This document shows positions 18,690 to 28,019 of a DNA stretch of 64,000 bases, piece after piece; positions within the stretch are counted from its first letter, which is position 1, and the number at the start of each line of letters is the position of its first letter. Origin of the DNA: Brevundimonas viscosa. Lineage in GTDB: Bacteria; Pseudomonadota; Alphaproteobacteria; Caulobacterales; Caulobacteraceae. Made by a program: the position numbers and the translations under genes. The notes beneath the pieces were generated by a model that saw only the letters and a program-made list of their open reading frames with translations, was not told the DNA's origin and ran no database searches. Where the stretch lies: the NCBI RefSeq assembly GCF_900116065.1, contig NZ_FOZV01000002.1:349931-413930 (forward strand). The letters are read 5' to 3'.

Positions 18690-19792
18690 GCCGGGGCCGT
18701 TGCGCGCCAGGCCGCCAGTCGCGTCTGCACATCCGCTTCAAGGTCGCCGTAGAAGAGATTGTAAGGCCGTGATTTTCGGCGGTCCGCCCAGCTGCCGGTC
18801 TCGCGGAACGACTCCAGATCCGGCTCGGTGTGCCGCAGCAGGCCGTCGCGGCACTGCGCGGCCACCTCGCGCGTCATGAGGGCCGGATGAGCGCCCCACT
18901 CCAGCCCGGTGGCGTTGGTCGCGCCGCGATGCGCCCGCGCCGGCGCCGGCGACGTATCGGTCGAGCCGGTGAGCGGGTTCACGCAGACCGGCCGTCGGTC
19001 CTCCAACTCGACCAGCCGGCCCCGCGCGTCCCAGACCAGCGCCCGCCGCAAGCGCCGCCGCGCCGCGCCGTCGTTGCCGTCGCCGACCGGGGAGAAGGCG
19101 ACGACGCAACCGGCCTGGTCGCGCCGTCCGCAGGCGGGAAGCGCCGGCGACAGTCCGCTCGCCGCGACCACGACGTCGATCAGATAGACGGCCGCGAGGC
19201 GCTCGCGCAGCGAAGGATCGGTCGCCACCCGTTCCCGAGCCAGCCGCTCGACCAGTTCCCCGCCCTGCTCCACCCCGGCGAGGACGATCGGCCCCTCGGG
19301 ATGCCGCTCCAGCCAGGCCTCGAAGGCGGCGACGATGTCCTGATAGGCGAAGGCCCGGGCGTCCCGGGCGTCCTCGCGCAGGGTCAGCCGCGTGTAGAGG
19401 CTGGCCTGCCGGTAGCGGGGCGCGCTGACGGCTCCGGCCCGCGCGAACGGCCCCGCGTAGTTCGGGATCACCACCTCGCGCAGCCAGCGTTCGCCCTTGG
19501 CCGTGCCGACCGGCCCGTTCCAGTGCCGGCCGCCTTCGTAGGTGGTCGAATGGACGAAGAACACGGCCGCGTTTCCGGCGCCGGGCGCGCGGGCGTCGCG
19601 CAGCACCCAGGCCGCCGGCGCGCCGTAGTCGGGCGCGGGCGGCGGCGCGTAGGTCTGGAACGGCACCTGCGGGTCCAGTCCCGCCCTCAGGATGTCGCCG
19701 CGCCACACCGCCGTGGCGGCGGTCAGCAGGAACACCATGGCGAAGCCGAACCAGCCGATCCACTGCCGCGGGGTCAGCCGGGGGAGCCTCAC
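18686..19792 (-). CDS. DUF3089 alpha/beta-hydrolase-like protein with altered nucleophile elbow
   Basis: A 368-residue protein with one N-terminal membrane helix (about residues 12-30) and a DUF3089 domain, an alpha/beta-hydrolase-like fold of unknown substrate. Family features include AVFFVHSTTYEGG, the helix after FAYQDIVAAFEAWL, and CVNPLTGS near residue 275. The nucleophile elbow, normally G-x-S-x-G, reads G-V-E-Q-G (in LAGVEQGGEL), so the catalytic Ser is replaced by Glu. The GTG start overlaps the hldD stop as GTGA, making it the last gene of the kdsA-hldE-hldD unit. The position suggests a link to LPS, but this is inference only. Confidence 0.8.
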   Translation of the reverse strand: MRLPRLTPRQWIGWFGFAMVFLLTAATAVWRGDILRAGLDPQVPFQTYAPPPAPDYGAPAAWVLRDARAPGAGNAAVFFVHSTTYEGGRHWNGPVGTAKGERWLREVVIPNYAGPFARAGAVSAPRYRQASLYTRLTLREDARDARAFAYQDIVAAFEAWLERHPEGPIVLAGVEQGGELVERLARERVATDPSLRERLAAVYLIDVVVAASGLSPALPACGRRDQAGCVVAFSPVGDGNDGAARRRLRRALVWDARGRLVELEDRRPVCVNPLTGSTDTSPAPARAHRGATNATGLEWGAHPALMTREVAAQCRDGLLRHTEPDLESFRETGSWADRRKSRPYNLFYGDLEADVQTRLAAWRATAPA

Positions 19793-20790
19793 CGGTAGGG
19801 ATCCGCCTGCATCAGGAAGTCCTGCACATAGCGGCGGACCCCCTCCTCCAGAGGCGTCGACTGGCCGGCGTATCCGGCCGCCCGCACCCGCTCCATGCGC
19901 GCCTCGGTGAAGTACTGGTACTTGTCGCGGATCGACAGCGGCGTGTCGACGTACTCGACCCGCGGCGACTTGCCGGCCGCGGCGAAGGTGGCGTTGGCCA
20001 GGTCGAGGAAGGACCGCGCCTGTCCCGAGCCCGCGTTGAATACGCCCGACACGCCCGGCGTCTCCAGCAGCCAGTCGACGATGTCGACCACATCCTCGAC
20101 GAAGACGAAGTCGCGCATCTGCCCGCCGTCGGCGTAGGCCGGGTTGTGCGAGCGGAACAGGGTCACCGCCTCGTCCGCCGCCACCTTGGGCCAGATCTGG
20201 GCCACGACCGACTTCATGCCGCCCTTGTGGTACTCGTTCGGGCCGTAGACGTTGAAGAACTTCAGGCCCGCCCACTGGCTCGGCGCATGCCCTTCGTCGG
20301 CCTGTTTCGCCGCATACTGGTCGAACAGATATTTCGAATAGCCGTAAGCGTTTAGCGGCTTCAGGCGCGACAGCCTCTCAAGATCATCAGCGTCCTCGAA
20401 CCCCTGTTCGCCGTCGCCGTAGGTGGCCGCCGACGAGGCGTAGACCATCCGTGCGTCGCGCAGCGCGCACCAGTCCCACAGGTCGCGCGACAGGCTGAAA
20501 TTGGTGCGCAGGATCAGGTCGGCGTCCGGCTCGGTGGTCGATGAGATGGCGCCCATATGGACCACGGCCTCGACTCGGTCGGCGTGCCGCTCCAGGCGCT
20601 CGAACATCTCTTCCGGCTGCCAGAAGTCGGCGATCGGGTGCTTGGCCAGGTTGCGCCACTTGCCCGAGGCCGCGTCCTCCAGCCGGTCGCAGACCACCAC
20701 GTCGGCCGTGTCGGCGGCGCACAGCCGCGCCACGATGTTGGAGCCGATGAAGCCGGCCCCGCCGGTCACCAAGATCATCCGGCGCGCCAT
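19789..20790 (-). CDS. hldD: ADP-L-glycero-D-manno-heptose 6-epimerase HldD
   Basis: An NADP-dependent short-chain epimerase that makes ADP-L-glycero-D-manno-heptose, the donor for LPS inner-core heptose. Length 333 residues. It has the Rossmann motif VTGGAGFIGSN (residues 8-18), the active-site Y and K in YGYSKYLFDQY, and the family-specific KFFNVYGPNEYHKGGMKS. It overlaps the hldE stop by one base and the downstream GTG by four. It is the final dedicated step of the heptose pathway started by HldE, which sits directly upstream. Confidence 0.97.
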   Translation of the reverse strand: MARRMILVTGGAGFIGSNIVARLCAADTADVVVCDRLEDAASGKWRNLAKHPIADFWQPEEMFERLERHADRVEAVVHMGAISSTTEPDADLILRTNFSLSRDLWDWCALRDARMVYASSAATYGDGEQGFEDADDLERLSRLKPLNAYGYSKYLFDQYAAKQADEGHAPSQWAGLKFFNVYGPNEYHKGGMKSVVAQIWPKVAADEAVTLFRSHNPAYADGGQMRDFVFVEDVVDIVDWLLETPGVSGVFNAGSGQARSFLDLANATFAAAGKSPRVEYVDTPLSIRDKYQYFTEARMERVRAAGYAGQSTPLEEGVRRYVQDFLMQADPYR

Positions 20791-22241
20791 CAGCTGTCCT
20801 TCATCCTCTCGATCGTGCGTGTGGTCGAGAAGCCGTCCTCGAAAGTGGCCAGCCTCACCTCCCCGCCCCAGCTCTCCACCAGGTCGCCGCCGACCACTCC
20901 CTCGCGGGTGTAGTCGGCCCCCTTGATCAGCACGTCGGGTCGCAGTCGCTCGATCAGGGCCAGGGGCGTCGGATCATCGAAACTGGTCACCCGGTCAACG
21001 CTCTGCAGCCCGCCGATGACCACGGCGCGGCTGTCGAGGTCGTTGATCGGCCGCCCTTCGCCCTTCAGCCGGCGCACGGATGCGTCGGTGTTGAGCGCCA
21101 CGACCAGCCGGTCGCACCAGCTGCGCGCCTGCGCAAGGTAGGCCACGTGGCCGCGGTGCAGGATGTCGAAGCAGCCGTTGGTGAAGCCGACCTTCAGCCC
21201 CTGCCGTTTCCAGCCCTCGACGACATGGGCCAGCTCCTCCAGCGGCATGACCTTGGCGTGGGCCCCGGCGGCATGCTGGCTCATCTCCGCGTCGATCAGC
21301 TCGGCGGGCGTGACCACGGCCGTGCCGGCCTTGCCGACCACCACGCCCGAGGCGAGGATGGCGAACTGCACCGCCGTCTCCAGCGACGCGCCCGCCCCCA
21401 GCGCCAGCCCCAGCGCCGCCAGCCCGGTGTCGCCGGCGCCCGAGACGTCGAACACCTCGCGCGCCCGGCCCGGGAAATGCTTCACCGGTCCGCCGCGGCG
21501 CATCAGGCTCATGCCCTTGCCAGCCCGGGTGACGACGATGGCCTTGGCCGTCGTCGCCGCCAGCAGGGCCTTCAGCGCCGCCTCGACCTCGGCGTCGCTG
21601 TCCACCGGCAGGCCCGTGGCCGCCGCCAGTTCGCTGGCGTTGGGCTTGATCAGGTCGACGGGCCCGTAGCGGGCGAAGTCGCGCCCCTTGGGATCGACGA
21701 TCACCGGCGCCCCGCTCGCCTCGGCCGCCGCCAGCGCCTCGCCGATCAGCAGATCGCTGACCACGCCCTTGGCGTAATCCGACAGGAGAATGACGGAAAC
21801 ACCTGTGAATGCCTCACTTTCCTCGCCCATCACCGCCGGCGCTTCCTCGTCGAGGCGCAGCAATTGCTGACCGGCGGCGACGAAACGGGTCTTGACGATG
21901 GTGGTCACGCCGTCGCGCCGTTCGACTACATCTTCCACGCCCGGCTCCGCCGCGATCAGGGCGGCCAGCTCGTCGCCGGCGGCGTCCGTGCCCGCGACCG
22001 CCCCCAGCCGGGCGACGCCGCCCAGCGCCGCGACGTTGCGGGCGACGTTGCCCACTCCGCCCGGCATGGCCGTGGTCCGCCGCGTGTGCAGCACCGGGAT
22101 GGGCGCCTCCGGCGAGATGCGGCTGACCTCGCCATAGACATAGCGGTCCAGCATCAGGTCGCCGACGCAGGCGACCTTCAGGCCGCGCACGCGCTCCAGC
22201 AGGGCCTGCAGTTCGCCGAGATCGAGGGTCCGGACCGTCAT
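20790..22241 (-). CDS. hldE: Bifunctional heptose 7-phosphate kinase / heptose 1-phosphate adenylyltransferase HldE
   Basis: A two-domain enzyme of ADP-heptose synthesis. Residues 1-325 are a ribokinase-fold kinase, with the sugar-binding PGGVGNVARNVAALGG near 57-72 and the catalytic DVSGAGDTG near 264-272. Residues 345-483 are a nucleotidyltransferase with TNGCFDILHRGH (HxGH motif) and ISSTK-like VLIKGADYT. The full fusion matches E. coli HldE in length and order. It lies 19 bases after kdsA and overlaps hldD by one base. gmhA and gmhB, needed for the same pathway, are not in the window. Confidence 0.97.
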   Translation of the reverse strand: MTVRTLDLGELQALLERVRGLKVACVGDLMLDRYVYGEVSRISPEAPIPVLHTRRTTAMPGGVGNVARNVAALGGVARLGAVAGTDAAGDELAALIAAEPGVEDVVERRDGVTTIVKTRFVAAGQQLLRLDEEAPAVMGEESEAFTGVSVILLSDYAKGVVSDLLIGEALAAAEASGAPVIVDPKGRDFARYGPVDLIKPNASELAAATGLPVDSDAEVEAALKALLAATTAKAIVVTRAGKGMSLMRRGGPVKHFPGRAREVFDVSGAGDTGLAALGLALGAGASLETAVQFAILASGVVVGKAGTAVVTPAELIDAEMSQHAAGAHAKVMPLEELAHVVEGWKRQGLKVGFTNGCFDILHRGHVAYLAQARSWCDRLVVALNTDASVRRLKGEGRPINDLDSRAVVIGGLQSVDRVTSFDDPTPLALIERLRPDVLIKGADYTREGVVGGDLVESWGGEVRLATFEDGFSTTRTIERMKDS

Positions 22242-22260
22242 CCTGCCGGGACTAACGGAT

Positions 22261-23124
22261 TCAGGCCGCCTTCGCCATCCGCGCCTTGGTCAGGTCGTCG
22301 TAGGCGATCAGGTCAGCGGCCAGCGCCTCGAACTCGTTCAGCGGCACCATGTTGGGCCCGTCCGACGGAGCGCGGTCGGGATCCTGGTGGGTCTCCATGA
22401 ACACGGCGTCGACGCCCACCGCGACGGCGGCGCGGGCCAGCACCGGCACGAACTCGCGCTGGCCGCCCGAGGAGGTCCCCTGCCCGCCCGGCTGCTGCAC
22501 GCTGTGCGTCGCGTCGAAGACCACGGGGCAGCCGATCTCGCGCAGGATCGGCAGGGCCCGCATGTCGCTCACCAGGGTGTTGTAGCCGAAGCTGGCTCCG
22601 CGCTCGCACGCCATGACGTTGGGATTCCCGGCGCCGACCACCTTGGCGATGACGTGCTTCATGTCCCACGGGGCGAGGAACTGGCCCTTTTTGATGTTGA
22701 TCGCCTTGCCGGTGGCCGCGGCGGCCAGCAGCAGGTCAGTCTGGCGGCTCAGGAAGGCCGGGATCTGCAGAACATCGACCGCCTGCGCCGCCTCGGCGCA
22801 CTGGGCCTCGTTGTGCACGTCGGTAAGCACCGGCAGGCCGACGGTCTCGCGGATCTCGGCGAAGATCGGCAGCGAACCCGCCAGGCCCAGGCCGCGCGCG
22901 GCGTTGACGCTGGTGCGGTTGGCCTTGTCGAAGCTGGTCTTGTAGATGATGCCGACGTTCAGCCGCTCGCCGATCTCCTTCAGGGCGTTGGCCATCTCCA
23001 GCGCATGCTGGCGGCTTTCGAGCTGGCAGGGCCCGGCGATGAACACGATGCGCTGGCCGCCGCCGATGCTGACGGGCCGCTTCAGGCCTTCGGTGATGTC
23101 GATGACGGCGTTGGGCTGGGGCAC
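22261..23124 (-). CDS. kdsA: 3-deoxy-8-phosphooctulonate synthase (Kdo-8-P synthase)
   Basis: Condenses phosphoenolpyruvate with arabinose 5-phosphate to Kdo-8-phosphate, the first committed step of Kdo synthesis for LPS. The 287 residues show IAGPCQLES (residues 28-36), SFDKANRTS, the [14 protein letters not shown] and [11 protein letters not shown] segments, and the [15 protein letters not shown] loop with [12 protein letters not shown] chose the GTG at 23124 because AGAAGG precedes it by seven bases; the upstream in-frame extension has no family similarity. It opens the minus-strand unit kdsA-hldE-hldD-DUF3089. Confidence 0.97.
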   Translation of the reverse strand: MPQPNAVIDITEGLKRPVSIGGGQRIVFIAGPCQLESRQHALEMANALKEIGERLNVGIIYKTSFDKANRTSVNAARGLGLAGSLPIFAEIRETVGLPVLTDVHNEAQCAEAAQAVDVLQIPAFLSRQTDLLLAAAATGKAINIKKGQFLAPWDMKHVIAKVVGAGNPNVMACERGASFGYNTLVSDMRALPILREIGCPVVFDATHSVQQPGGQGTSSGGQREFVPVLARAAVAVGVDAVFMETHQDPDRAPSDGPNMVPLNEFEALAADLIAYDDLTKARMAKAA

Positions 23125-23406
23125 GGGACGACCTTCTTCTGAACTCGGCGGCGAGAGCCTGTGACGCGCTTCTGCGGCGATCAGGTGGCGCCGACCGGCG
23201 GGCGACGCAAGGTGGCATGCGCCGCGCCCGTTCGGCGAGGGCATCCGGCCGGCGAGCTGCGCCGTATCCCGCCGACGCCCTCGCTGTGTGGAGTAAGCCG
23301 ACCGATGCCAGGATCCCCGTCGCGCCGCGCCCGCCGGCGCCTGCCCGCCCGGACTCTCGCGGAACGGGGATTGACGACCGCCCCGCGGCTACCCAACATC
23401 GCCGCC

Positions 23407-24627
23407 ATGACCTCGGTGACCGCCGACCGTCTGGAGCCTGGGGCCCGCACCCCGCGCGGGTTCGCCCTCCTGTTGCGCCTCCTCACCGCCAACTGGCGCG
23501 TCGGCCGTCTGACCGTCCGACTCCCCAACGGCGCGATCCACCAGCTTGAAGGCGACGCGCCGGGCCCGTCCGCGGTGCTGGAGGTGCGCGACTACGGCTT
23601 CGCCCGGCGGGTGCTGGCCGCCGGCGACATCGGCTTCGCTGAAGGCTACATGGCCCGGGAGTGGGAGACGCCGCATCTCGCCGCGCTTCTCGAGGTGCTG
23701 GTGCGCAACCAGCAACACATCAGCCGCCTGTTCCGGGGCAATGCGATGATCCGGGCGCTGAACTGGCTGGCCCACCGGATGAACCGCAACAGCCGCGCCG
23801 GCTCGCGCAAGAACATCCACGCCCACTACGACCTCGGCAACACCTTCTACGCGACCTGGCTCGACCCGACGATGACCTATTCCTCGGCGCGGTTCAGCCG
23901 CGCCGGCATGGCGCTGGAGGCGGCGCAGCGCGAGAAGTACGCCTCCCTTGCCCGAATGATGGACCTGCAGGCCGGCCACTCGGTGCTGGAGATCGGCTGC
24001 GGCTGGGGCGGCTTCGCCGAGTTCGCGGCGACGGAGGTCGGAGCCCGGGTCACCGGCATCACCATCTCGCGGCAGCAGTACGACTTCGCCCGGCAGCGCA
24101 TGTTCAATGCGGGCCTGTCCGATCGCGCCGACATCCGACTGGTCGACTACCGCGACGTCGAGGGGCGGTTCGACCGGATCGCCTCGATCGAGATGTTCGA
24201 GGCGGTGGGCCAGGAGTACTGGCCCGCCTATTTCGGCAAGATCCACGAGGTGCTGGCTCCCGGCGGCAGGGCCGGCCTGCAGATCATCACCATCGACGAC
24301 GCCCACTTCGGCGGCTACCGCAAGCGGGCCGACTTCATACAGAAATATATCTTCCCCGGCGGCATGCTGCCGTCCGAGGCGGCGCTGAAGCCGGTGGTCG
24401 ACCGGGCCGGGCTGGCCTGGGGGACGGTCGAGCGATTCGGCCGCGACTACGCCGAAACGCTGAAGCTGTGGGACCAGCGTTTCCAGTCGGCCTGGCCGGA
24501 GATCAGCCGCATGGCCGGGTTCGACGAGCGTTTCCGCCGCCTGTGGCGCTTCTACCTGGCCTACTGTGAGGCCGGCTTCCGCTTCGGTCGCACCGACGTG
24601 ATCCAGCTGGCGCTGGCGAAGAGCTGA
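23407..24627 (+). CDS. cfa: Cyclopropane-fatty-acid-phospholipid synthase family methyltransferase
   Basis: An SAM-dependent enzyme family that adds a methylene bridge to unsaturated acyl chains of membrane phospholipids. About 406 residues, close to the usual length. The N-terminal lipid-binding part includes GDIGFAEGYM, then the linker HAHYDLGNTFYATWLDPTM, the SAM motif LEIGCGWGGFAEF, GITISRQQ, and SIEMFEAVGQEYW with the conserved active-site Glu, ending with YLAYCEAGFRFGRTDV. I chose the ATG at 23407, since the residues upstream are not conserved. TTGACG and CAACAT with 17-base spacing lie immediately before it, a possible promoter that would give a near-leaderless message. kdsA is divergent. 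Confidence 0.93.
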   Translation: MTSVTADRLEPGARTPRGFALLLRLLTANWRVGRLTVRLPNGAIHQLEGDAPGPSAVLEVRDYGFARRVLAAGDIGFAEGYMAREWETPHLAALLEVLVRNQQHISRLFRGNAMIRALNWLAHRMNRNSRAGSRKNIHAHYDLGNTFYATWLDPTMTYSSARFSRAGMALEAAQREKYASLARMMDLQAGHSVLEIGCGWGGFAEFAATEVGARVTGITISRQQYDFARQRMFNAGLSDRADIRLVDYRDVEGRFDRIASIEMFEAVGQEYWPAYFGKIHEVLAPGGRAGLQIITIDDAHFGGYRKRADFIQKYIFPGGMLPSEAALKPVVDRAGLAWGTVERFGRDYAETLKLWDQRFQSAWPEISRMAGFDERFRRLWRFYLAYCEAGFRFGRTDVIQLALAKS

Positions 24628-24649
24628 CCGCCGGCGTAGCCGTGCACCC

Positions 24650-25489
24650 ATGCCCGACCCCAGCCCCCTGATCTCCACCCACGACCTCGCCGCCCGCCTC
24701 GGGGCCCAGGATCTGCGGATCGTCGACGCCAGCTGGCATCTGGACGGGCGCGACGGACGCCCGGACTTCGTGGCGGCGCGCCTGCCCGGCGCCGTCTTCT
24801 TCGACCTCGAGGCCAGTTCGGACAGCTCCGGCGATCTGCCGCACATGCTGCCTTCGCCCGAAGCGTTCGCCGCTCGCATGGGCGCCCTCGGGCTGTCCGA
24901 GGCGGACCACATCGTGGTCTACGACACGCTTGGCCTTCGCTCGGCGCCGCGGGTCTGGTGGATGCTGAAGGTCATGGGCGCGCGCCGGGCGCAGGTGCTG
25001 GACGGCGGCCTCCCGGCCTGGCGCGAGGCCGGCCTTCCGCTCGACAGCGGCCCGGCGCCCGAGCCGCGCCCGGCGGTGTTCCACGCCGGGTTCGACGCCG
25101 ACAGGGTCGCCTCGATGGACGACGTGCGCCACGCCCTCGAGGCCGGCGAACAGGTGCTCGACGCCCGCCCGGCCGCCCGCTTCCGCGGTGAGGCGACCGA
25201 ACCGCGTCCGGGGCTCCGCTGCGGCCACATGCCCGGCGCGCGCAACCTGCCCTTCCCTGAGGTGGTGGACGCCGCCGGCCGGCTAAAGGCTCCCGGCGAG
25301 CTCCGCGCGGCCTTCGCCTCGGCCGGGATCGATCCCGACCGGCCTGTCATCACCACCTGCGGCTCGGGCGTCACCGCCGCCATCCTCGGCCTCGGCCTGG
25401 CCGCGCTGGGCCGGTCGTTCCGCCTCTATGACGGCAGCTGGGCCGAATGGGGCGCGCCCGACGGCGGCCCCGTCGCGATCGGCGCCTAG
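24650..25489 (+). CDS. sseA: 3-mercaptopyruvate / thiosulfate sulfurtransferase
   Basis: A 279-residue tandem rhodanese protein. The inactive N-terminal rhodanese domain (about 5-125) includes HLPGA-like ARLPGAVFFD, and the catalytic domain (about 155-275) has the active-site loop CGSGVTA with the persulfide-forming Cys. The loop sequence CGSGVTA is the mercaptopyruvate-sulfurtransferase type rather than the thiosulfate type (CRxGxT). It starts 22 bases after the cfa stop on the same strand and may be co-transcribed. Its stop overlaps the convergent symporter gene by four bases. Confidence 0.92.
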   Translation: MPDPSPLISTHDLAARLGAQDLRIVDASWHLDGRDGRPDFVAARLPGAVFFDLEASSDSSGDLPHMLPSPEAFAARMGALGLSEADHIVVYDTLGLRSAPRVWWMLKVMGARRAQVLDGGLPAWREAGLPLDSGPAPEPRPAVFHAGFDADRVASMDDVRHALEAGEQVLDARPAARFRGEATEPRPGLRCGHMPGARNLPFPEVVDAAGRLKAPGELRAAFASAGIDPDRPVITTCGSGVTAAILGLGLAALGRSFRLYDGSWAEWGAPDGGPVAIGA

Positions 25490-26799
25490 TCGGCCGGAGG
25501 CGCCACCGGCTCCGGAAGATCCGGCGGCACGATCTCGTCGCTCTCGCCGCGCGAGACCACGGTCGCCGCCACCAGGTCGCCGGTGACGTTCAGCGTGGTC
25601 CGGCACATGTCGAGGAAGCGGTCGACGCCCAGCACCAGGCCGATGCCTTCGGCGGGCACGCCGACCATGGTCAGGATCAGGGCGATGACCGGCAGCGATC
25701 CGGCCGGCACCCCCGCCGTGCCGATGCCGCCGAGGATGCAGACCAGCATGACGATCAGCTGTTGCGTCAGGCTCAGATCGACGCCGAAGAACTGCGCCAG
25801 GAACAGCACCGTCACGCCCTCGAACAGGGCGGTGCCGTTCTGGTTCGCCGTCGCCCCCACGGTCAGCACGAAGCGCGAGATGCGACGCGGCAGCTTCAGC
25901 TTCTCTTCCGCCGCCTTCAGCGCGATCGGCAGGGTGGCGTTTGACGAGGCGGTCGAGAAGGCGACCACGAAGGGCTCGCGCACGCCGCTGGCGAAGCGCA
26001 GCGGATTCATGCCGCCGAAGATCCAGACCAGCAGCGGATAGACCACGAACATGTGGATCGCCATGGCCCCCAGCGCGACCGCGGCGTAGGCGCCCAGCCG
26101 GACCAGCAGATCCCAGCCGAACACCGCCGCCAGGTTGAACATCAGGGCGGCGATGGCGACCGGGGCCAGTTTGATGACGAGGTTGATGAGTTTCATCATC
26201 ACCTCGAACAGCCCCTGCAGCGTCTCCTGCAGCCGGTCGGTCGAGGGCGACTTGGCCATGACCATGCCGATGCCGAAGATCAGGGCGAACACCATCACCG
26301 GCAGGATCTGGTTCTCCGAGGCCGCGGTGACGACGTTCGAGGGGATCATGTCGAGGAAGAACTGGCCCGCCTCGATGCTCTGCGGCGCATTGCCGACGAT
26401 GGCCGAGGCGCCCTCGGCCCCGTCGGCCAGCAGTTGCCGCGCCAGCGCCGGATCAACGCCCGCGCCCGGCTGGAACCAGTTGACCATGACCAATCCGACC
26501 GCGACGGCGATGGCCGAGACCAGGATGGTGAACAGCAGGGTCTTCAGCCCCACCCGGCCCAGCGACTTGAGGTCGCCCATCTCGGCCACGCCCACGGCCA
26601 GGGCCGAGAACAGCAGCGGCAGCACCAGCATGAACAGCAGGCGCAGGAAGATCTGGCCCACGGCCTGGATGATCTCCATCACCCAGGGCACGACCTCGAG
26701 GCCGTTCAGATTGACGAAGAGGCCGCCGCCCAGACCGGCCAGAAAGCCGACCAGCATCCAGACGTAGAGCGGAATCCCGCCGCGTTTCGTGGTTTCCAT
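25486..26799 (-). CDS. Dicarboxylate/amino acid:cation symporter (DAACS family)
   Basis: A 437-residue inner-membrane secondary transporter of the GltP/DctA family that takes up glutamate, aspartate or C4-dicarboxylates with Na+ or H+. The pattern is clear: about eight helices, the serine-rich re-entrant loop FSTASSNATLPIAL (HP1), NQNGTALFEGV (TM7 substrate/ion site, the family NMDGT-like motif), the second re-entrant loop GIGTAGVPAGS (HP2), and GVDRFLDMCRTTLNVTGD (TM8). The last motif holds the Asp and Arg that select acidic substrates. NQNGT instead of NMDGT at the cation site is a known variant. An ABC-type binding protein lies 30 bases upstream on the same strand. Confidence 0.93.
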   Translation of the reverse strand: METTKRGGIPLYVWMLVGFLAGLGGGLFVNLNGLEVVPWVMEIIQAVGQIFLRLLFMLVLPLLFSALAVGVAEMGDLKSLGRVGLKTLLFTILVSAIAVAVGLVMVNWFQPGAGVDPALARQLLADGAEGASAIVGNAPQSIEAGQFFLDMIPSNVVTAASENQILPVMVFALIFGIGMVMAKSPSTDRLQETLQGLFEVMMKLINLVIKLAPVAIAALMFNLAAVFGWDLLVRLGAYAAVALGAMAIHMFVVYPLLVWIFGGMNPLRFASGVREPFVVAFSTASSNATLPIALKAAEEKLKLPRRISRFVLTVGATANQNGTALFEGVTVLFLAQFFGVDLSLTQQLIVMLVCILGGIGTAGVPAGSLPVIALILTMVGVPAEGIGLVLGVDRFLDMCRTTLNVTGDLVAATVVSRGESDEIVPPDLPEPVAPPAD

Positions 26800-26829
26800 G
26801 AAGCTCCCCCGGGCCCTGTGGCGGCGTGG

Positions 26830-27939
26830 TTATCGGATGGGCAGGGCGTAGATCAACCCGCCGGGCCGCGCGTTCCATTGTGCGTTGAGGCCGCGCGCCA
26901 GGTCGAGAGAAGAATCCGCCCCGATGTTTCGGGCGAAGATTTCCCCATAGTTGCCCTCAGCTTCGATGGCTCTCTTAATCCAATCCTTCGACAGGCCGAT
27001 CATCGGCCCGACGTCGCCCTCGACGCCCAGCAGGCGACGCATCGTCGGGTCGCGCGATGCCTCGGCCAGCTGGCCGGCGTTTTCCCGGGTGACGCCCAGC
27101 TCCTCGGCGAGGATCAGTCCGTTGAGGGTCCAGCGCACGATCGAGGTCCACGCCTCGTCGCCTGCGCGCACCGCCGGCCCCAGCGGCTCCTTGGAGATCA
27201 CCTCGGGCAGGATGGCGTGCTGTTCCGGATTGCCCAGCAGGGTGCGGGCCGCCGCCAAGGCGGAGACGTCGGCGCTGAAGGCGTCGCAGTCCTCCCGTGC
27301 ATAGGCTTCTCGCGCCGCATCCTGGCTGGCGGTCACCACCGGGCGATAGGCGATGCCCCGCGCCCGGAACCAGTCGGCCACGTTGAGCTCAGAGGTCGAA
27401 TCCCTCTGAACGCAAATCCGCGCGCCGTTCAGCTCGACGGCGCTGGCCAGGTCGAGGGCGCGTCGCACCAGGAAGCCCTGGCCGTCGTAGTAGTTGATCC
27501 CGGCGAAGCGCACGCCCTCCTCCGCCTCGCGCGCCAGCGTCCAGGAGGTGCTGCGCCACAGCACGTCGATACGGCCGCTGCGCAGCGCCTCGAAGCGCTG
27601 GCTGGTGGTCAGGGGCACGAAGCGGACCGCGTTCGGGTTGCCCAGCACCGCCGCGGCGAGGGCGCGGCAGAAGTCGGCGTCGAAGCCGCGCCACTGGCCC
27701 CGGTTGTCGGTGTAGGCGAAGCCCACCAGGCCCTCATGGACCCCGCAGTTCAGCCGGCCGCGCCGCTTCACGGCCGCCAGCGTCGGACTGTCGAACTGGG
27801 GCGCGGCGGCGTCAGTGCGGACCGGCTGCGGCTCCACGACCTCCTCGGCCGGCTCGCCACGGCCGCAGGCGGCGACCGAAAGCCCGAGGACGAGCGCCGC
27901 GCTCGTCGCCTTCCACCAACCTGCCGTCCGTATCCGCAT
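26830..27939 (-). CDS. Amino-acid ABC transporter substrate-binding lipoprotein, AapJ-like
   Basis: A 369-residue periplasmic binding protein (SBP_bac_3) of the general L-amino-acid (AapJ/BztA) group. A signal peptide with lipobox LSVAAC (Cys at about residue 25) predicts membrane anchoring, unlike the usual free AapJ. The body has GRLNCGVHEGLVGFAYTD, WRGFDADFCRALAAA, the VRFVPLTTSQRFEAL strand and CVQRDSTSELN, all typical of the subfamily. No permease or ATPase gene is nearby, so its partner must be elsewhere. Its neighbour downstream is a symporter for similar substrates. Confidence 0.88.
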   Translation of the reverse strand: MRIRTAGWWKATSAALVLGLSVAACGRGEPAEEVVEPQPVRTDAAAPQFDSPTLAAVKRRGRLNCGVHEGLVGFAYTDNRGQWRGFDADFCRALAAAVLGNPNAVRFVPLTTSQRFEALRSGRIDVLWRSTSWTLAREAEEGVRFAGINYYDGQGFLVRRALDLASAVELNGARICVQRDSTSELNVADWFRARGIAYRPVVTASQDAAREAYAREDCDAFSADVSALAAARTLLGNPEQHAILPEVISKEPLGPAVRAGDEAWTSIVRWTLNGLILAEELGVTRENAGQLAEASRDPTMRRLLGVEGDVGPMIGLSKDWIKRAIEAEGNYGEIFARNIGADSSLDLARGLNAQWNARPGGLIYALPIR

Positions 27940-28019
27940 CCCGCGCCTCGCCGCCGCTCTTGCGCCCCCGCCCGTTTAGAGGCCTTTGGAGGCTTCACCG
28001 CAACCCTTGGGCAGGCGTG

